Part shown: one piece after another, positions 1 through 9,178 of the stretch
Layout of the letters: each line of letters opens with the position of its first letter
Position numbering within the stretch: the stretch's first letter is position 1
Origin: JADCRZ01 sp031399065
GTDB taxonomy: Bacteria; Bacteroidota; Bacteroidia; Chitinophagales; Chitinophagaceae
Assembly (NCBI GenBank): GCA_031399065.1
Contig: JANNOM010000070.1
Span: 100,846 to 164,845 of the forward strand
DNA length: 64,000 nucleotides
Direction of reading: 5' to 3'
The notes under the pieces: generated by a model
What the model saw: only the letters and a program-made list of their open reading frames with translations
What the model was told of the DNA's origin: nothing
Databases searched by the model: none
Position numbers and translations under genes: made by a program

Positions 1-378
1 GGCGACAGCACCGGCGGCACCGTCTTTACCGTTCATTACAGAAGCATCCATTTCATTGCGGCCGTCGTGTGTAAATACTGCTCCCTTGCCGGCATTAAAA
101 AGAGGACTGTCCTCCATTATATTAATGGCAGCCTGTACGGCGTCCAGTGCGGGCTTACCGGCCTGCACCTGCTTATAACCGGCCTGCAGTGCACGGGTAA
201 GAGCTTCTATATAAGCCGCTTCCTTTTCCGGGGTCATCTTCGATTTAAGGATGGTGCCAGCACCCCCGTGTATCACCAGTACGTAATTACCTTTCTTTTC
301 TTTGACGCTCTGTGCATATATTGATCCGTTCGCAGCAACGACGATCGCTAACAGGAATAATAAAAATCGATATCTCAT
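1..378 (-). CDS. isoaspartyl peptidase / type 2 L-asparaginase, N-terminal part (runs off the left edge)
   Basis: The first 126 residues are visible; the 3' part lies outside the window. The protein opens with a Sec signal peptide (MRYRFLLFLLAIVVAANG...YAQ), followed by VLVIHGGAGTI, the N-terminal signature of the Ntn-hydrolase asparaginase family, and by the typical LDAV..AI..ME..PLFNAGKGAV..DG...MDAS stretch. The nucleophilic Thr of the autocleavage site would be downstream and cannot be checked. Family members release Asp from beta-aspartyl dipeptides. The ATG overlaps the TGA of the upstream cyanophycinase gene by 4 bases (ATGA), so the two are translationally coupled. Together they would convert cyanophycin to Asp plus Arg or Lys. 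Exported, probably periplasmic. Confidence 0.88.
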   Translation of the reverse strand, partial: MRYRFLLFLLAIVVAANGSIYAQSVKEKKGNYVLVIHGGAGTILKSKMTPEKEAAYIEALTRALQAGYKQVQAGKPALDAVQAAINIMEDSPLFNAGKGAVFTHDGRNEMDASVMNGKDGAAGAVA

Positions 379-1424
379 TGCCATTGTGTTTTTTTCAGTT
401 CGCCATTTTGCACATACCACCAGAACCAGTTACCGCCCGAAGCAGATGCCTGGTTAAAATCCGGTAAGCTGAAACTGCCGCAACCGGTGTCTGACCCCTG
501 TATCTCGTATACTTTCAATGCTTTTCCCTTCGCATACCAGGAAAGGGGTTTTCCCTTTTCGCAAAGCTCCGGTTTTTTGTTTTTATCCGTTATTATAAAA
601 TAGGCTTTGCTTTCCCCGAATACCTTAGCAGTCCCTTTATCATCTATACAAACGGCTGTACGTTCATCGGCAGCTATACCTTTGGGTAACACCGCCCAAT
701 CGGTAATGATACGCGCCAGGAAGCCTACATGCCTGCCTTCTCGCTTGCGGGCGAGGTAATGCTGATCGGTGATCACGTTCTGTAAAAAAGGAGGCTGCAA
801 CAGGTCGTTCCGGTAGATCGTTACATTTTCATTGTAAGGGTCAGCCAAGGTTTCTGCAGATACGGCACTGCCTTTTTCACCACTGTAATACAGGTAGCCC
901 AATACGGCGCAACCTGCACTGGTGCCGCCTACCGGCGCTTTTTTCACGTTCAGCAGATAGTTGATCGCTTCCAGCGTTTTGGTGCCTCTCCAGAAGCGCA
1001 TGTAACGGCTCTGGTCGCCTCCTGCCAGGAAGAGCATCTCCGCTTTGCGTATGATGCCTGCTACCGTATCGTTATCTGCGCTTTCTCGGGAAGTGATATC
1101 GAGGATTTCAACAGAGTTCATTCCTCCGAGTTTAAAGAGGTCTTTACCATAACCGTCGTTCCCCGAAGCGGTGATCACCACTACATCGCCACCGCCGCTG
1201 CGTTCTATCATCCATTTGTAGGCATTGTTTACGGCACCGCCGCCGCCTATCAGCGCCACACCGCCTTTGACGGTTGTTTTTACATCCGCGGTATCTCCCA
1301 TGATACCCATCGACGCGGACTTTGATGAACGACTTTGCGCCTCCTGTGTATGGCCGTATAAAGAAATGCCCGAAGCAATCAGCCAGAGAGCAAAGGGTAT
1401 ATATAATGATCGTGCTGCGCTCAT
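375..1424 (-). CDS. cyanophycinase (peptidase S51 family), exported
   Basis: 349 residues. Residues 1-25 look like a signal peptide. From about residue 54 the protein has the class I glutamine-amidotransferase-like fold of peptidase S51: VALIGGGGA near 56-64, LAGGDQSRY at 133-141, and the nucleophile elbow GGTSAG at 166-171 with Ser169 as the expected catalytic serine. Cyanophycinases cut multi-L-arginyl-poly-L-aspartate into beta-Asp-Arg dipeptides. The next gene downstream, overlapping by 4 bases, is an isoaspartyl peptidase, which would hydrolyse those dipeptides; this pairing is the main support for the substrate. Export suggests action on external or imported polymer rather than on an internal store. 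A strong terminator-like hairpin separates it from susD upstream, so it may have its own promoter. A related S51 dipeptidase activity cannot be excluded. Confidence 0.87.
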   Translation of the reverse strand: MSAARSLYIPFALWLIASGISLYGHTQEAQSRSSKSASMGIMGDTADVKTTVKGGVALIGGGGAVNNAYKWMIERSGGGDVVVITASGNDGYGKDLFKLGGMNSVEILDITSRESADNDTVAGIIRKAEMLFLAGGDQSRYMRFWRGTKTLEAINYLLNVKKAPVGGTSAGCAVLGYLYYSGEKGSAVSAETLADPYNENVTIYRNDLLQPPFLQNVITDQHYLARKREGRHVGFLARIITDWAVLPKGIAADERTAVCIDDKGTAKVFGESKAYFIITDKNKKPELCEKGKPLSWYAKGKALKVYEIQGSDTGCGSFSLPDFNQASASGGNWFWWYVQNGELKKTQWQ

Positions 1425-1522
1425 GATTGCCTTTTATTTTTGGAAGATATGCAATGCAATTTATACCCCAGCCCGCCCCCATTGCCGGGTGCCTCCATGG
1501 TTTCACTTTTACTGCAGGCCGC

Positions 1523-1558
1523 AAAAAATAAACCTGCCGGCAATACCGGCAGGTTTAT
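1523..1558 (-). terminator. intrinsic terminator between susD and the cyanophycinase gene
   Basis: A perfect 13-bp stem (1528-1540 with 1546-1558) closes a 5-base loop CAATA. Read on the minus strand the stem is followed by TTTATTTTTT. It lies about 15 bases after the susD stop codon. It would end the susC-susD transcript or reduce read-through into the cyanophycinase genes. Confidence 0.82.
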
Positions 1559-1571
1559 AGTAAAAGGATTT

Positions 1572-2981
1572 TTAGTTAGCATACCGTGGGTTTTGCTGCA
1601 TGTTCTTATTTACCAGTATTTCGGTACTGGGAATGGGGAATACATATTGCGCGTTGGACGGTTGCAGCAATATGGCACCAAAAGCGTTTACTGCATCCTG
1701 TGGCAAACGTTCTATATTCAGGTTTCTCCGGCGAAGGTCGAAGAAACGGTGCCCTTCAAACGCCAGCTCTTTGAACCGTTCATTATAGATAGCGGTAATC
1801 AACGCCTCTTTGCCGGCAAAGCTCTCGTTTACATAACCGGTGATGCGTTCTGCCCGCAGGGCGTTGAGATCCGCAGTGGCATCGCCCAGTTTGCCGGTGA
1901 TTTCTGCATTGGCTTCGGCTCTTATGAGGTACATTTCGCCGGTTCGTAACAGTTTAATATCGGCCAGTCCGGGAGCCGTTGTATTACCACCAATATACTT
2001 GGCAACCACATAAGGTGTTTTGGGAGAAATGGAACTGGGATTGTCTTTGATATAAGAAGCATACCTCACGTCGGCCAATTTATCATATAGGTTAACCATT
2101 TTGAAGGAAGGGGCATACAAAGCCGCTTTTTCCAGTTCCCTGTAGTATACGCTTCCCAGGCGGCTATCGCCTATCACTCTCTTTAGTTTCCAGAATACTT
2201 CGGCTTCCGTTTTATCGGTCCATATATTCGGGAACTGCGTCTTAGTTGCCAATGGCAGGGCGGCAATGGCTTCCGTGGAGTACGTGACGGCTTCGGTCCA
2301 GTTTTTTTCGTACAACGCCACCCGGGCCTGTATGGCCACAATGGCGGGTTTGGTGATACGTATCCTGTCAGAAAACGAAACAGGCATCAAGGCTTTGGCG
2401 GCTGCCAGGTCTTCTTTTACTTTAGCGATGGTGGCCCCGAAACTGATACGTGAAGGAAGTGCTATTTCCGATTTTACCATATAGGTAACTCCCAGCGAAT
2501 CGGCAGCATAACCGGAAGCATAGCCTCTTAATAACTCAAAATGACTGTAAGCACGCAGTGCGAGCAGTTCGGCACGGTAACGGTTCTTAAGCGTTTCGTC
2601 GGTAGAAGCGACTTTGTCAATATTTTCCAATACCCGGTTAACGCGGTCGATGGTTACATAGTATTCGGAAAACGCGGCCGTTACAGAACCCGATGAGGAA
2701 CTGTACTGCCAGCGGAACGCATCGTTATTGGTAAAGGTATTTTCGGTGGGTATTAATGCCTCGTCGGATACTGCGGAAACATTAGCGATAAGGGTGTAAT
2801 CGAGTACGGCGTACGCACCGATGATACCCAGGTCTATATCATTCATATTGCGGAATGCTTTGGATGGGTCGATAGTGTCGTACGGAGCAAGATCCAGTGC
2901 CTTGGAACAGGATGCGAATGAAGCGGCTACCAGTAAAACGTAAGCCGCCGTTTTTGTTATGTCGATTTTCATTGTGTTCAA
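1572..2981 (-). CDS. SusD/RagB-family outer-membrane nutrient-binding lipoprotein
   Basis: 469 residues. A lipoprotein signal peptide ends in ASFASC, with Cys25 as the lipidated residue (Cys22 if translation starts at Met4). The body shows SusD features: an N-terminal helical half with VNRVLENIDKV and LRAYSHFELLRGYA, and the C-terminal half with LLRTGEMYLIRAEANAEI, LNALRAERITGY, IYNERFKELAFEGHRFFDLRR and the usual FPIPSTE...N..MQQNPRY ending. SusD proteins cap a SusC transporter and capture ligand at the cell surface. The gene follows its susC partner by 2 bases. Neighbouring cyanophycinase and isoaspartyl peptidase suggest a peptide-like ligand rather than a sugar, but this is inference. Confidence 0.93.
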   Translation of the reverse strand: MNTMKIDITKTAAYVLLVAASFASCSKALDLAPYDTIDPSKAFRNMNDIDLGIIGAYAVLDYTLIANVSAVSDEALIPTENTFTNNDAFRWQYSSSSGSVTAAFSEYYVTIDRVNRVLENIDKVASTDETLKNRYRAELLALRAYSHFELLRGYASGYAADSLGVTYMVKSEIALPSRISFGATIAKVKEDLAAAKALMPVSFSDRIRITKPAIVAIQARVALYEKNWTEAVTYSTEAIAALPLATKTQFPNIWTDKTEAEVFWKLKRVIGDSRLGSVYYRELEKAALYAPSFKMVNLYDKLADVRYASYIKDNPSSISPKTPYVVAKYIGGNTTAPGLADIKLLRTGEMYLIRAEANAEITGKLGDATADLNALRAERITGYVNESFAGKEALITAIYNERFKELAFEGHRFFDLRRRNLNIERLPQDAVNAFGAILLQPSNAQYVFPIPSTEILVNKNMQQNPRYAN

Positions 2982-2983
2982 TT

Positions 2984-5900
2984 TTAAAGGTTAACATTTA
3001 AACCAGCCGTAAATGTTCTGGCAACAGGATACTGGTACCGCCCGAATTGCTCGTTATTCTCGGGATCAAGCCCGCGCCATTTTGTCCATGTCAGTAAATT
3101 CTGTCCTTGTACAAATACCTGGATGCCTCTTACGAATCGTAAGCGGTTGGTGATTTCGGAAGGCAATGCATAACCGATATTGACATTACGCAGCCGTAGA
3201 AAAGATGCGTCCTGTATGTCTTTGGAAGAAAAATAACGGGGTTCGGTAATCTTTTGCAAAATAGCGATATCACCCGGTTTTTTCCACCGCTCGTTGAGCA
3301 TACGCAGGGTCTGGTTGCTGGTCATGAAACGGGGATTCTCGTTATAGAAGTCCTCGTTGTTCCAGCGTTTTACATTTTCCACGAACGACAGCAGCACGTT
3401 GGCCGTTAATCCCTTCCAGGAAAAAACGGAAGTGAAACCGCCGGTAAGCGTAGGATACCGGCTACCGGATTCGGCAACCTGCTGTTCGGCTTCGTTATAC
3501 GTGGAGGTAACGGATTTATCTTTGTTATAAAAAGTAGGCTTTCCTGTTGCAGGGTCTACACCCGCCCAGTTGGGAGCGAAGTAAGAACCATAAGGCATAC
3601 CTAATTTGATGATACGGGTATCGCCTTCTTTCTGTTGCAGGGTGCCGCCCAGGTCGAGTATCTTATTTTTGTTATGCCCGAAGTTTACGCCCAGTGTCCA
3701 CAACACTTCTTTTGTTTTTACCACATCGCCCTGTATGTCCATTTCGATACCGCGGTTCTGCATCTGACCCAGGCTCTGAAGTAATGGTGTAGTAAAGCCG
3801 GAAGTAATTGACAGGTTCTGACCAAAGAAAAGATTATCGGTTAGTTTATTATATGCATCGGCTATGATCCTTACACGGCCACTTTTAAAAAGGGACAGGT
3901 CAAAACCTATGTTAAACTCTTTGGTAAACTCCCAGTCGTAATCAGGATTACCTGGCGTGACGGGACGGATACCCGCTATACCGCCGTAGGTGGTAGAACC
4001 ATAAGTAGGCAGGTAATTAAAGTCGCCGTTAAACTGGCTGGCCGTAGTACCATAACTGCTGCGCAAACGCAAAGCCGGGATAAAATCGAATTTATCCATA
4101 AAGTTTTCCTGTTTTACATCCCATCCCAAACCGAAAGAATAAAAGCCCTGCCACCTGTTTTTGGATGGCACGGTAGACGACCCGTCGTAACGGTAGCTGG
4201 CGTTCACCGTGTATTTATCATTGTATGTATACCTTCCTATACCGATATAAGACAACAGTCCGCTCTGCGTTCTGCCACCACCGATCCTCGGAAGGAACGT
4301 GGAGCTAACTGTAACACCGGCGGGTGTTTCAGGCAGCCTGCCTTCTATACCATAGCCCCTGTAATTGAACGAGCGGAACCGGTTCATGATATATTCGAAA
4401 TAACCCGACACTTCAAAATCGTGCAGGTTACTGATCTTCCTGCTATAGGTAAGTCCCGAAGTAGAAATGATGGTCGCATTATTTCTTGAACCTTCCCCGA
4501 ACGCCCCTCTTCTTCCAACCACGGGAACACCGGTGGTACCGGTGGTACTGCCATAATAAGAATCGGGATTTACGAAGTTTTCGTCGAGCGACTGCCGCAG
4601 GTCCAGACCTACTTTTGTTTTGGCAACCAATGAAGGAAGAAGGTTATAATTAAGCGACATGCCGATGATGGACTTGAACTGCTTTGTTTTGGTGCTCGTG
4701 TTCAATACGCGTTCGAGCGTATTACTTCCCTCCCTTTGGTCGAATACGGGATATAAGTTTCTGTTGCCTGAATGCACCAGTACACCATCCGGCGTGTAAG
4801 GATACTCGTAAGGAAGTGCATAATAGGCACTCGCCACCGCATTACCGAACCCGGTGCTTCCTTCTTCCAGTAAAAACTCCGAAGAGGAATAGCCCAGCGT
4901 CAGGTTCAGGCTACCAAAGAGTTTACCTGAATTGAAGTCGACATTGCTTTTTAAACTCACCCTCTCCATACCCGTTCTTTTGGCTATACCGGTTTGTTTA
5001 AAGTAATTGGCCGAAGTATAAAACCGTACGTTTTCCGATCCGCCTTTAAGACTTAACTGCTGCTCCATAAACTGGCTTTTCTGGAAGAAGATATCGCGCC
5101 AGTCGGTATTTACATTGCGTAAACTGTCGATGATAAAATCTGCGCGCAGTTTCTCTGCCGGCGTTTTGGATGCATAAGCGGGGTTTTTAGAAGAATAGGT
5201 CCATCCAGGTCCTATTACCGTTCCGCCCGGACTGGAAGTTGAAATCGTTTCCAGTCCCACTTCTTCTTCAAAACGAAGCCGCTGCTCGGCATTCATCATG
5301 ATAAATTCGGGCTCGGTCAGTTTATTGAATCCGTATTGTGAATTATAGTCAACCTGTATGCGGCCTGACTTTCCTCTTTTAGTAGTGATCACGATAACAC
5401 CGTTCGATCCGCGGGAGCCATATTGCGCTTTCGCGGAGGCGTCTTTCAATACCGTAACCGACTCTACATCGCCCGGGTTGATGGTCTGGAAGAAAGAGGC
5501 TTCGATGGGCACTCCATCCAGTATGTATAGTACGGCGGTACTTCCGGCGATGGTTCCCAGTCCGCGAATGGTTACGGATGCCGCGGTACCCGGCTGACCG
5601 GAGCTGGCTATAACGCTGAGTCCGGGAACGCGGCCCTGCAGGGTTTGCTCCAGCGTGGAAACGGGTACGTAGTTGATCTTTTCTGCACTTACGGTGCTGG
5701 TGGCACTTACCGACTTGTTGCGGGTATAATTGGTATAGCCTGTAACGGTTACACCACCCAATGACTTTACATCCAGCCCGAGGTTTACGTTGATCACCGG
5801 TCTGCCGTTTATAGGTACGGCAGAAGCGATATATCCCACCAGAGAGAATTCGAGTGTACCATTGGTGTCGGGGGCTTTTAAGGTAAAGAAACCGCTGCTG

Positions 5901-6388
5901 TTCGTAAACGTTCCTATAGTGGTGCCCTGTAATTTGACCGATACATCCGATAGCGGCTGGTTGCTCTCATCGAGTACCCTGCCGGCAATGCTTACGTCTA
6001 ACGGCTTTCCGTGGTTCATGTCCGTGGAAGAATAAATTACCACCAGTCCTTCCTCCTTCATGGAGTAAGCAAGGTCGGTTCCGGTAAATGCTTTTCCCAG
6101 CACTTCGTCCAGGTTGGCATTTTGCGTGACCACCGTCACTTTTGTGTTCCCGGAGATAGTCTGGTTATGGTAAACGAACCGGTAATTAGTCTGTTTTTCC
6201 ACTTCCTGGAACAGGCGTTTAATGCTTGCTCCATTTAACCGGAGACTGATCCTCTCCTGTCCCCTTCCCGTGGCGTACACCTGCATGCAGGCCACCAGCA
6301 GCAAAAATGATGTAATCCTCATAGCTAATAGCAGTTGTTTTGGCAGAAAAGGAACGAAATTGCCCTTCTCCAACTCGAATTTTCTCAT
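2984..6388 (-). CDS. SusC/RagA-family TonB-dependent transporter with STN signalling domain
   Basis: 1134 residues. After an N-terminal signal segment (around residues 20-42) comes an STN domain (about 48-115, ISLRLNGASIKRLFQEVEKQ), the part that contacts FecR-type anti-sigma factors. Next are a carboxypeptidase-D-like regulatory domain (about 130-215), a plug domain with the SusC signatures LQGRVPGLSV and VLKDASAKAQYGSRGSNGVIVITTKRG, and a 22-strand-type barrel ending in ARTFTAGLNVNL. It imports ligand captured by the SusD partner encoded 2 bases downstream. The STN domain together with the ECF-sigma and FecR genes just upstream indicates trans-envelope autoregulation, in which substrate binding by SusC frees the sigma factor. 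Confidence 0.94.
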   Translation of the reverse strand: MRKFELEKGNFVPFLPKQLLLAMRITSFLLLVACMQVYATGRGQERISLRLNGASIKRLFQEVEKQTNYRFVYHNQTISGNTKVTVVTQNANLDEVLGKAFTGTDLAYSMKEEGLVVIYSSTDMNHGKPLDVSIAGRVLDESNQPLSDVSVKLQGTTIGTFTNSSGFFTLKAPDTNGTLEFSLVGYIASAVPINGRPVINVNLGLDVKSLGGVTVTGYTNYTRNKSVSATSTVSAEKINYVPVSTLEQTLQGRVPGLSVIASSGQPGTAASVTIRGLGTIAGSTAVLYILDGVPIEASFFQTINPGDVESVTVLKDASAKAQYGSRGSNGVIVITTKRGKSGRIQVDYNSQYGFNKLTEPEFIMMNAEQRLRFEEEVGLETISTSSPGGTVIGPGWTYSSKNPAYASKTPAEKLRADFIIDSLRNVNTDWRDIFFQKSQFMEQQLSLKGGSENVRFYTSANYFKQTGIAKRTGMERVSLKSNVDFNSGKLFGSLNLTLGYSSSEFLLEEGSTGFGNAVASAYYALPYEYPYTPDGVLVHSGNRNLYPVFDQREGSNTLERVLNTSTKTKQFKSIIGMSLNYNLLPSLVAKTKVGLDLRQSLDENFVNPDSYYGSTTGTTGVPVVGRRGAFGEGSRNNATIISTSGLTYSRKISNLHDFEVSGYFEYIMNRFRSFNYRGYGIEGRLPETPAGVTVSSTFLPRIGGGRTQSGLLSYIGIGRYTYNDKYTVNASYRYDGSSTVPSKNRWQGFYSFGLGWDVKQENFMDKFDFIPALRLRSSYGTTASQFNGDFNYLPTYGSTTYGGIAGIRPVTPGNPDYDWEFTKEFNIGFDLSLFKSGRVRIIADAYNKLTDNLFFGQNLSITSGFTTPLLQSLGQMQNRGIEMDIQGDVVKTKEVLWTLGVNFGHNKNKILDLGGTLQQKEGDTRIIKLGMPYGSYFAPNWAGVDPATGKPTFYNKDKSVTSTYNEAEQQVAESGSRYPTLTGGFTSVFSWKGLTANVLLSFVENVKRWNNEDFYNENPRFMTSNQTLRMLNERWKKPGDIAILQKITEPRYFSSKDIQDASFLRLRNVNIGYALPSEITNRLRFVRGIQVFVQGQNLLTWTKWRGLDPENNEQFGRYQYPVARTFTAGLNVNL

Positions 6389-6448
6389 AACTTTGAATTG
6401 GTTTAGTTAATAAATAATTACACGTCAGTATTGTTTTTCTCTAAGCCG

Positions 6449-6479
6449 GGGAAGTGTTGGTAGCACTTCCCATTTTTAA
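6449..6479. terminator. hairpin between the fecR-like gene and susC
   Basis: An 8-bp perfect stem GGGAAGTG/CACTTCCC (6449-6456 and 6464-6471) with a 7-base loop. The T-rich tail is on the plus strand (ATTTTTAAT), whereas the flanking genes run on the minus strand. On the minus strand there is no T-run, so it may be an mRNA-stabilising or attenuating hairpin rather than a true terminator. Confidence 0.45.
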
Positions 6480-6503
6480 TTACAGTCGCTACCTGGTTAG
6501 TTG

Positions 6504-7589
6504 TTACCTGGTTATAGTAATGGTATTATTTTCTGCATGAAAATTAAATGGATAGGATAGTTGCAATGCCTCCAGCACTTTGATCACCGTTTCGTTTTCG
6601 AAGGTACCGGAGTACCGGTAGGCTTTTACGGAGCTATCGCCGAAAACGATGGATATACCATACCATGTCTCCAGTCTGGCGGCAATGGTCTCAAATGATT
6701 CGTCTTCGATCTTCAGACGGCTTCTTACCCAGGCAATTTCTTTGGCTTTGTAATCGACCGGGTCCATTGCCAGGGGTAAGACGCTGAAAGTACTGTCCGG
6801 GCTGGTTTTTCTTAATTCCTTTTTATGATGAAAAACAAATTTCTGGTTGGGTGAAAGCATGATCCGTTTGCCTGGCTCGCCGTTTACGGAAACCGCCACC
6901 TTCCCCCTGAAAAGAGATGCTTCGGTAAAAGACCGGGGATAAGCGCTCACATTAAATACAGTGCCGAGCACTTCTATATCGAGATCGGTGGTATGAACGA
7001 TAAAGGGAACAGCTTTCGGAGCCACATCGAAAAAGGCTTCACCGGTTAAAGTAAGATTACGGTTATCGCTATTAAAATTCGCCTGCAGCGTAAGGATGCT
7101 CTTGTTTCTTAGCGTAACCAGCGACCCGTCCGGCAGAACGATCGTTTTGCGGGGACCATCACCCGAAAGGGTAACCGCATTATGGCTAATGGCCGACAGT
7201 GGTGATGCTGCCTGTTTGCCCGTACCGGCTATATACCATACACCTGCCAGTACTACCAGCACAGATGCGGCGATGGCGGCATATTGCATGAAGTGGATCT
7301 TAGCCTGTTTTGCCGGTGCCGCGGAGTCGCTTTTTACAATGGCTGTTTTCAGTAACTCGTACCGGTAAATGCCATCTTTTAACTGCCCCAGATTTTCATC
7401 CAGTTTACCCTGGTTCGCAGTAAGCAGGGCGATGATGCGTTTCGCTTCTTCGGTCTCCGGTTTCCGGTCGGGATTATTATATATCCAGTTTTCCCAATGA
7501 GCAATATCCGTTTTGTCCGCCCCAAGGCAATATTGCTGAAAAGACTGGTCGCAAATAAAATCTTCCGTCGTATAACGTCTCCGATCCAT
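6504..7589 (-). CDS. FecR-family anti-sigma factor
   Basis: 361 residues. The N-terminal ~100 residues are the cytoplasmic sigma-binding part. A single membrane helix lies near residues 106-124 (YAAIAASVLVVLAGVWYIAG). The periplasmic part contains the FecR domain (about 145-245: RKTIVLPDGSLVTLRNKSILT, LTGEAFFDVAPKA.PFIVHTTDLDIEVLGTVFNVSAY) and a C-terminal domain of DUF4974 type (ETIAARLETWYGISIVFGD..VKAYRYSGTFEN, ending LSYPFNFHAENNTITITR). It transmits the occupied state of the STN-bearing SusC to the sigma factor encoded upstream. Gene order sigma-fecR-susC-susD is the standard arrangement. Confidence 0.93.
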   Translation of the reverse strand: MDRRRYTTEDFICDQSFQQYCLGADKTDIAHWENWIYNNPDRKPETEEAKRIIALLTANQGKLDENLGQLKDGIYRYELLKTAIVKSDSAAPAKQAKIHFMQYAAIAASVLVVLAGVWYIAGTGKQAASPLSAISHNAVTLSGDGPRKTIVLPDGSLVTLRNKSILTLQANFNSDNRNLTLTGEAFFDVAPKAVPFIVHTTDLDIEVLGTVFNVSAYPRSFTEASLFRGKVAVSVNGEPGKRIMLSPNQKFVFHHKKELRKTSPDSTFSVLPLAMDPVDYKAKEIAWVRSRLKIEDESFETIAARLETWYGISIVFGDSSVKAYRYSGTFENETVIKVLEALQLSYPFNFHAENNTITITR

Positions 7590-7697
7590 GAAGGGGGCTT
7601 TCTAAACTGACGGAGCTATAACAAAAATTTCCTAAGATGATATTACATTTATTTTATCTTAATATTAATTTCTCACCCCTTAAACGGTTACCGTTTA

Positions 7698-8276
7698 TTA
7701 CTTTAACGCTTTCCGCAATACTTTTGTAGCATCATAAATAGTATTATACGCCGTTTTGATGCTTTGAGAAGTTTTTTCCGCCACCTGTTCGTAAGTAAGG
7801 CCTTCAAAAAACTTAAGCTGTATCAGTTCTTTTTGCCGGGGGGTAAGTTGCTCCAGCGCCTTTCGCAGTTTATGCTTCAATTCCTCATCCTGCTGGGCGC
7901 GGATAATGATCTCTTCGTACGATAATTCGTTGGGCTCTTCGGTGGCCGACAAACCGGTGATGGCCGTTACCATTTTTGAACGGTATTCCATCTGGTCGAG
8001 CAGTATATGGCGGAGGGCGGTGAACAGGTACGACTTTACACTGCTTACTTCATTCAGTTTATCGTGCTTATCCCATAGCTTCAGGAACAACTGGGTGATG
8101 CAGTCCTTTACCAGTTCGTCGTTTGCGGTGAGCTTAAGGCCGAATCGTACGAGGTGAAAATAGGTATTGTTATACAGCTCGAAAAGCGACTGTTTGCCGC
8201 CTTTACGGATATCCTGCCAGTATTGTATATTTTGTTCTTCATCCGTCATATCTCCCGCTGCAGCTGCTTTTTTCAA
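7698..8276 (-). CDS. ECF-family RNA polymerase sigma factor
   Basis: 192 residues. Sigma region 2 spans about residues 30-100 (FELYNNTYFHLVRFGLKL, VKDCITQLFLKLWDKHDKL, VKSYLFTALRHILLDQ). Region 4 spans about 140-190 (ALEQLTPRQKELIQLKFFEGLTYEQVAEKTSQS, then VLRKALK). The first nine residues are weak, and Met10 is an alternative start. Being directly upstream of a FecR gene and an STN-type SusC, it should direct transcription of the susC-susD region and perhaps the cyanophycinase genes. Confidence 0.93.
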   Translation of the reverse strand: MKKAAAAGDMTDEEQNIQYWQDIRKGGKQSLFELYNNTYFHLVRFGLKLTANDELVKDCITQLFLKLWDKHDKLNEVSSVKSYLFTALRHILLDQMEYRSKMVTAITGLSATEEPNELSYEEIIIRAQQDEELKHKLRKALEQLTPRQKELIQLKFFEGLTYEQVAEKTSQSIKTAYNTIYDATKVLRKALK

Positions 8277-8306
8277 AGATAACAGATCGGGCGTCTATCG
8301 CTTTTT

Positions 8307-9128
8307 TTATTTTAACTGGTAAGCGGCCACTGTTTTGGCATTGAAAGTAGGTACGTATACTATTTTTTTAGCGGCATCATACCCGATATCTGCGGTGTTC
8401 CGTTTCTCCAGATGCGTATCGAGCAGCAATTCCACCGCGCCGCCGGCATTTACGTAAAATATGTATCCACTCCAGGCAGTTACAATAAAATCTCCGTTGC
8501 CTATGGGCTCTATACCATCCCCACCCTGTTCCAGTTCGGCCACTTTGCTGATCGTTTTCCCTGCATCCGATTTTACGAAGTTTTTGCCCGACAAGATATA
8601 CAGGTCGGTACCAACGGCTTTCAGCCCGTTAATGCCTTTCAGGTTTTCCAGGTATAATTCTGCCCGGTCCTTTTGTATCCTGTATACCGTTCCCGAGCGG
8701 GAGTCGGACACATATACGATACCTTTATCGTCGATGGTGATATCATTTAGTGCCTTTGCGCTGTCGATCGGTATTTTCTTTTCTATCCTTCCTTTTTTGA
8801 TGTCAACGATCACCACTTCCCGTACATCGGCTACGTACAGGCGGTTGCCGGATATGCCCATGCCCTTGGGTGCATGAAGGCCTTTTATCCAGGAGGTATC
8901 GATAATTTTACCCGCGGTCGTTAGTTTACCCACCCCGCCCCTTCCATCTTCTGCCCAGGGTGCACCATCTATCAATGATACATAAAGAACGTCTTTCTTT
9001 ACATCCGCAAGCACCGATTCAGGAATGGCTATCACGCTATCCGTTTCCCATATTTTTTCCAGTGTATGCTGTTGTGCGTTGGAGAATGAAGCGATACCGA
9101 TGGCGCAGGCGGTGAGTATTTTTTTCAT
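8307..9128 (-). CDS. SMP-30/gluconolactonase-like six-bladed beta-propeller protein, exported
   Basis: 273 residues with a signal peptide (MKKILTACAIGIASFSNAQQ). Repeated propeller blades are visible, for example LVSLIDG-type openings, GISGNRLYVADVREVVIVDIKKGRI, LNDITIDDKGIVYVSDSRSGTVYRI and ELYLENLKGINGLKAVGTDLYILSG. The LNDITID and INGLK stretches match the SMP-30/NHL pattern. The family includes lactonases but also many proteins with no known reaction, and no specific metal-site assignment can be made here. It lies 50 bases from a divergent gene of the same superfamily, so the two may be controlled together. Confidence 0.72.
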   Translation of the reverse strand: MKKILTACAIGIASFSNAQQHTLEKIWETDSVIAIPESVLADVKKDVLYVSLIDGAPWAEDGRGGVGKLTTAGKIIDTSWIKGLHAPKGMGISGNRLYVADVREVVIVDIKKGRIEKKIPIDSAKALNDITIDDKGIVYVSDSRSGTVYRIQKDRAELYLENLKGINGLKAVGTDLYILSGKNFVKSDAGKTISKVAELEQGGDGIEPIGNGDFIVTAWSGYIFYVNAGGAVELLLDTHLEKRNTADIGYDAAKKIVYVPTFNAKTVAAYQLK

Positions 9129-9178
9129 GGCTTGATGCTTTTATGCAAACTTATTCATTTCTTTACGAATACGCATCT

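Noticed and set aside
1440..1949. 169-codon plus-strand frame over the susD 3' end
   Set aside because: It is antisense to a well-supported SusD gene and covers the terminator; the composition is not protein-like.
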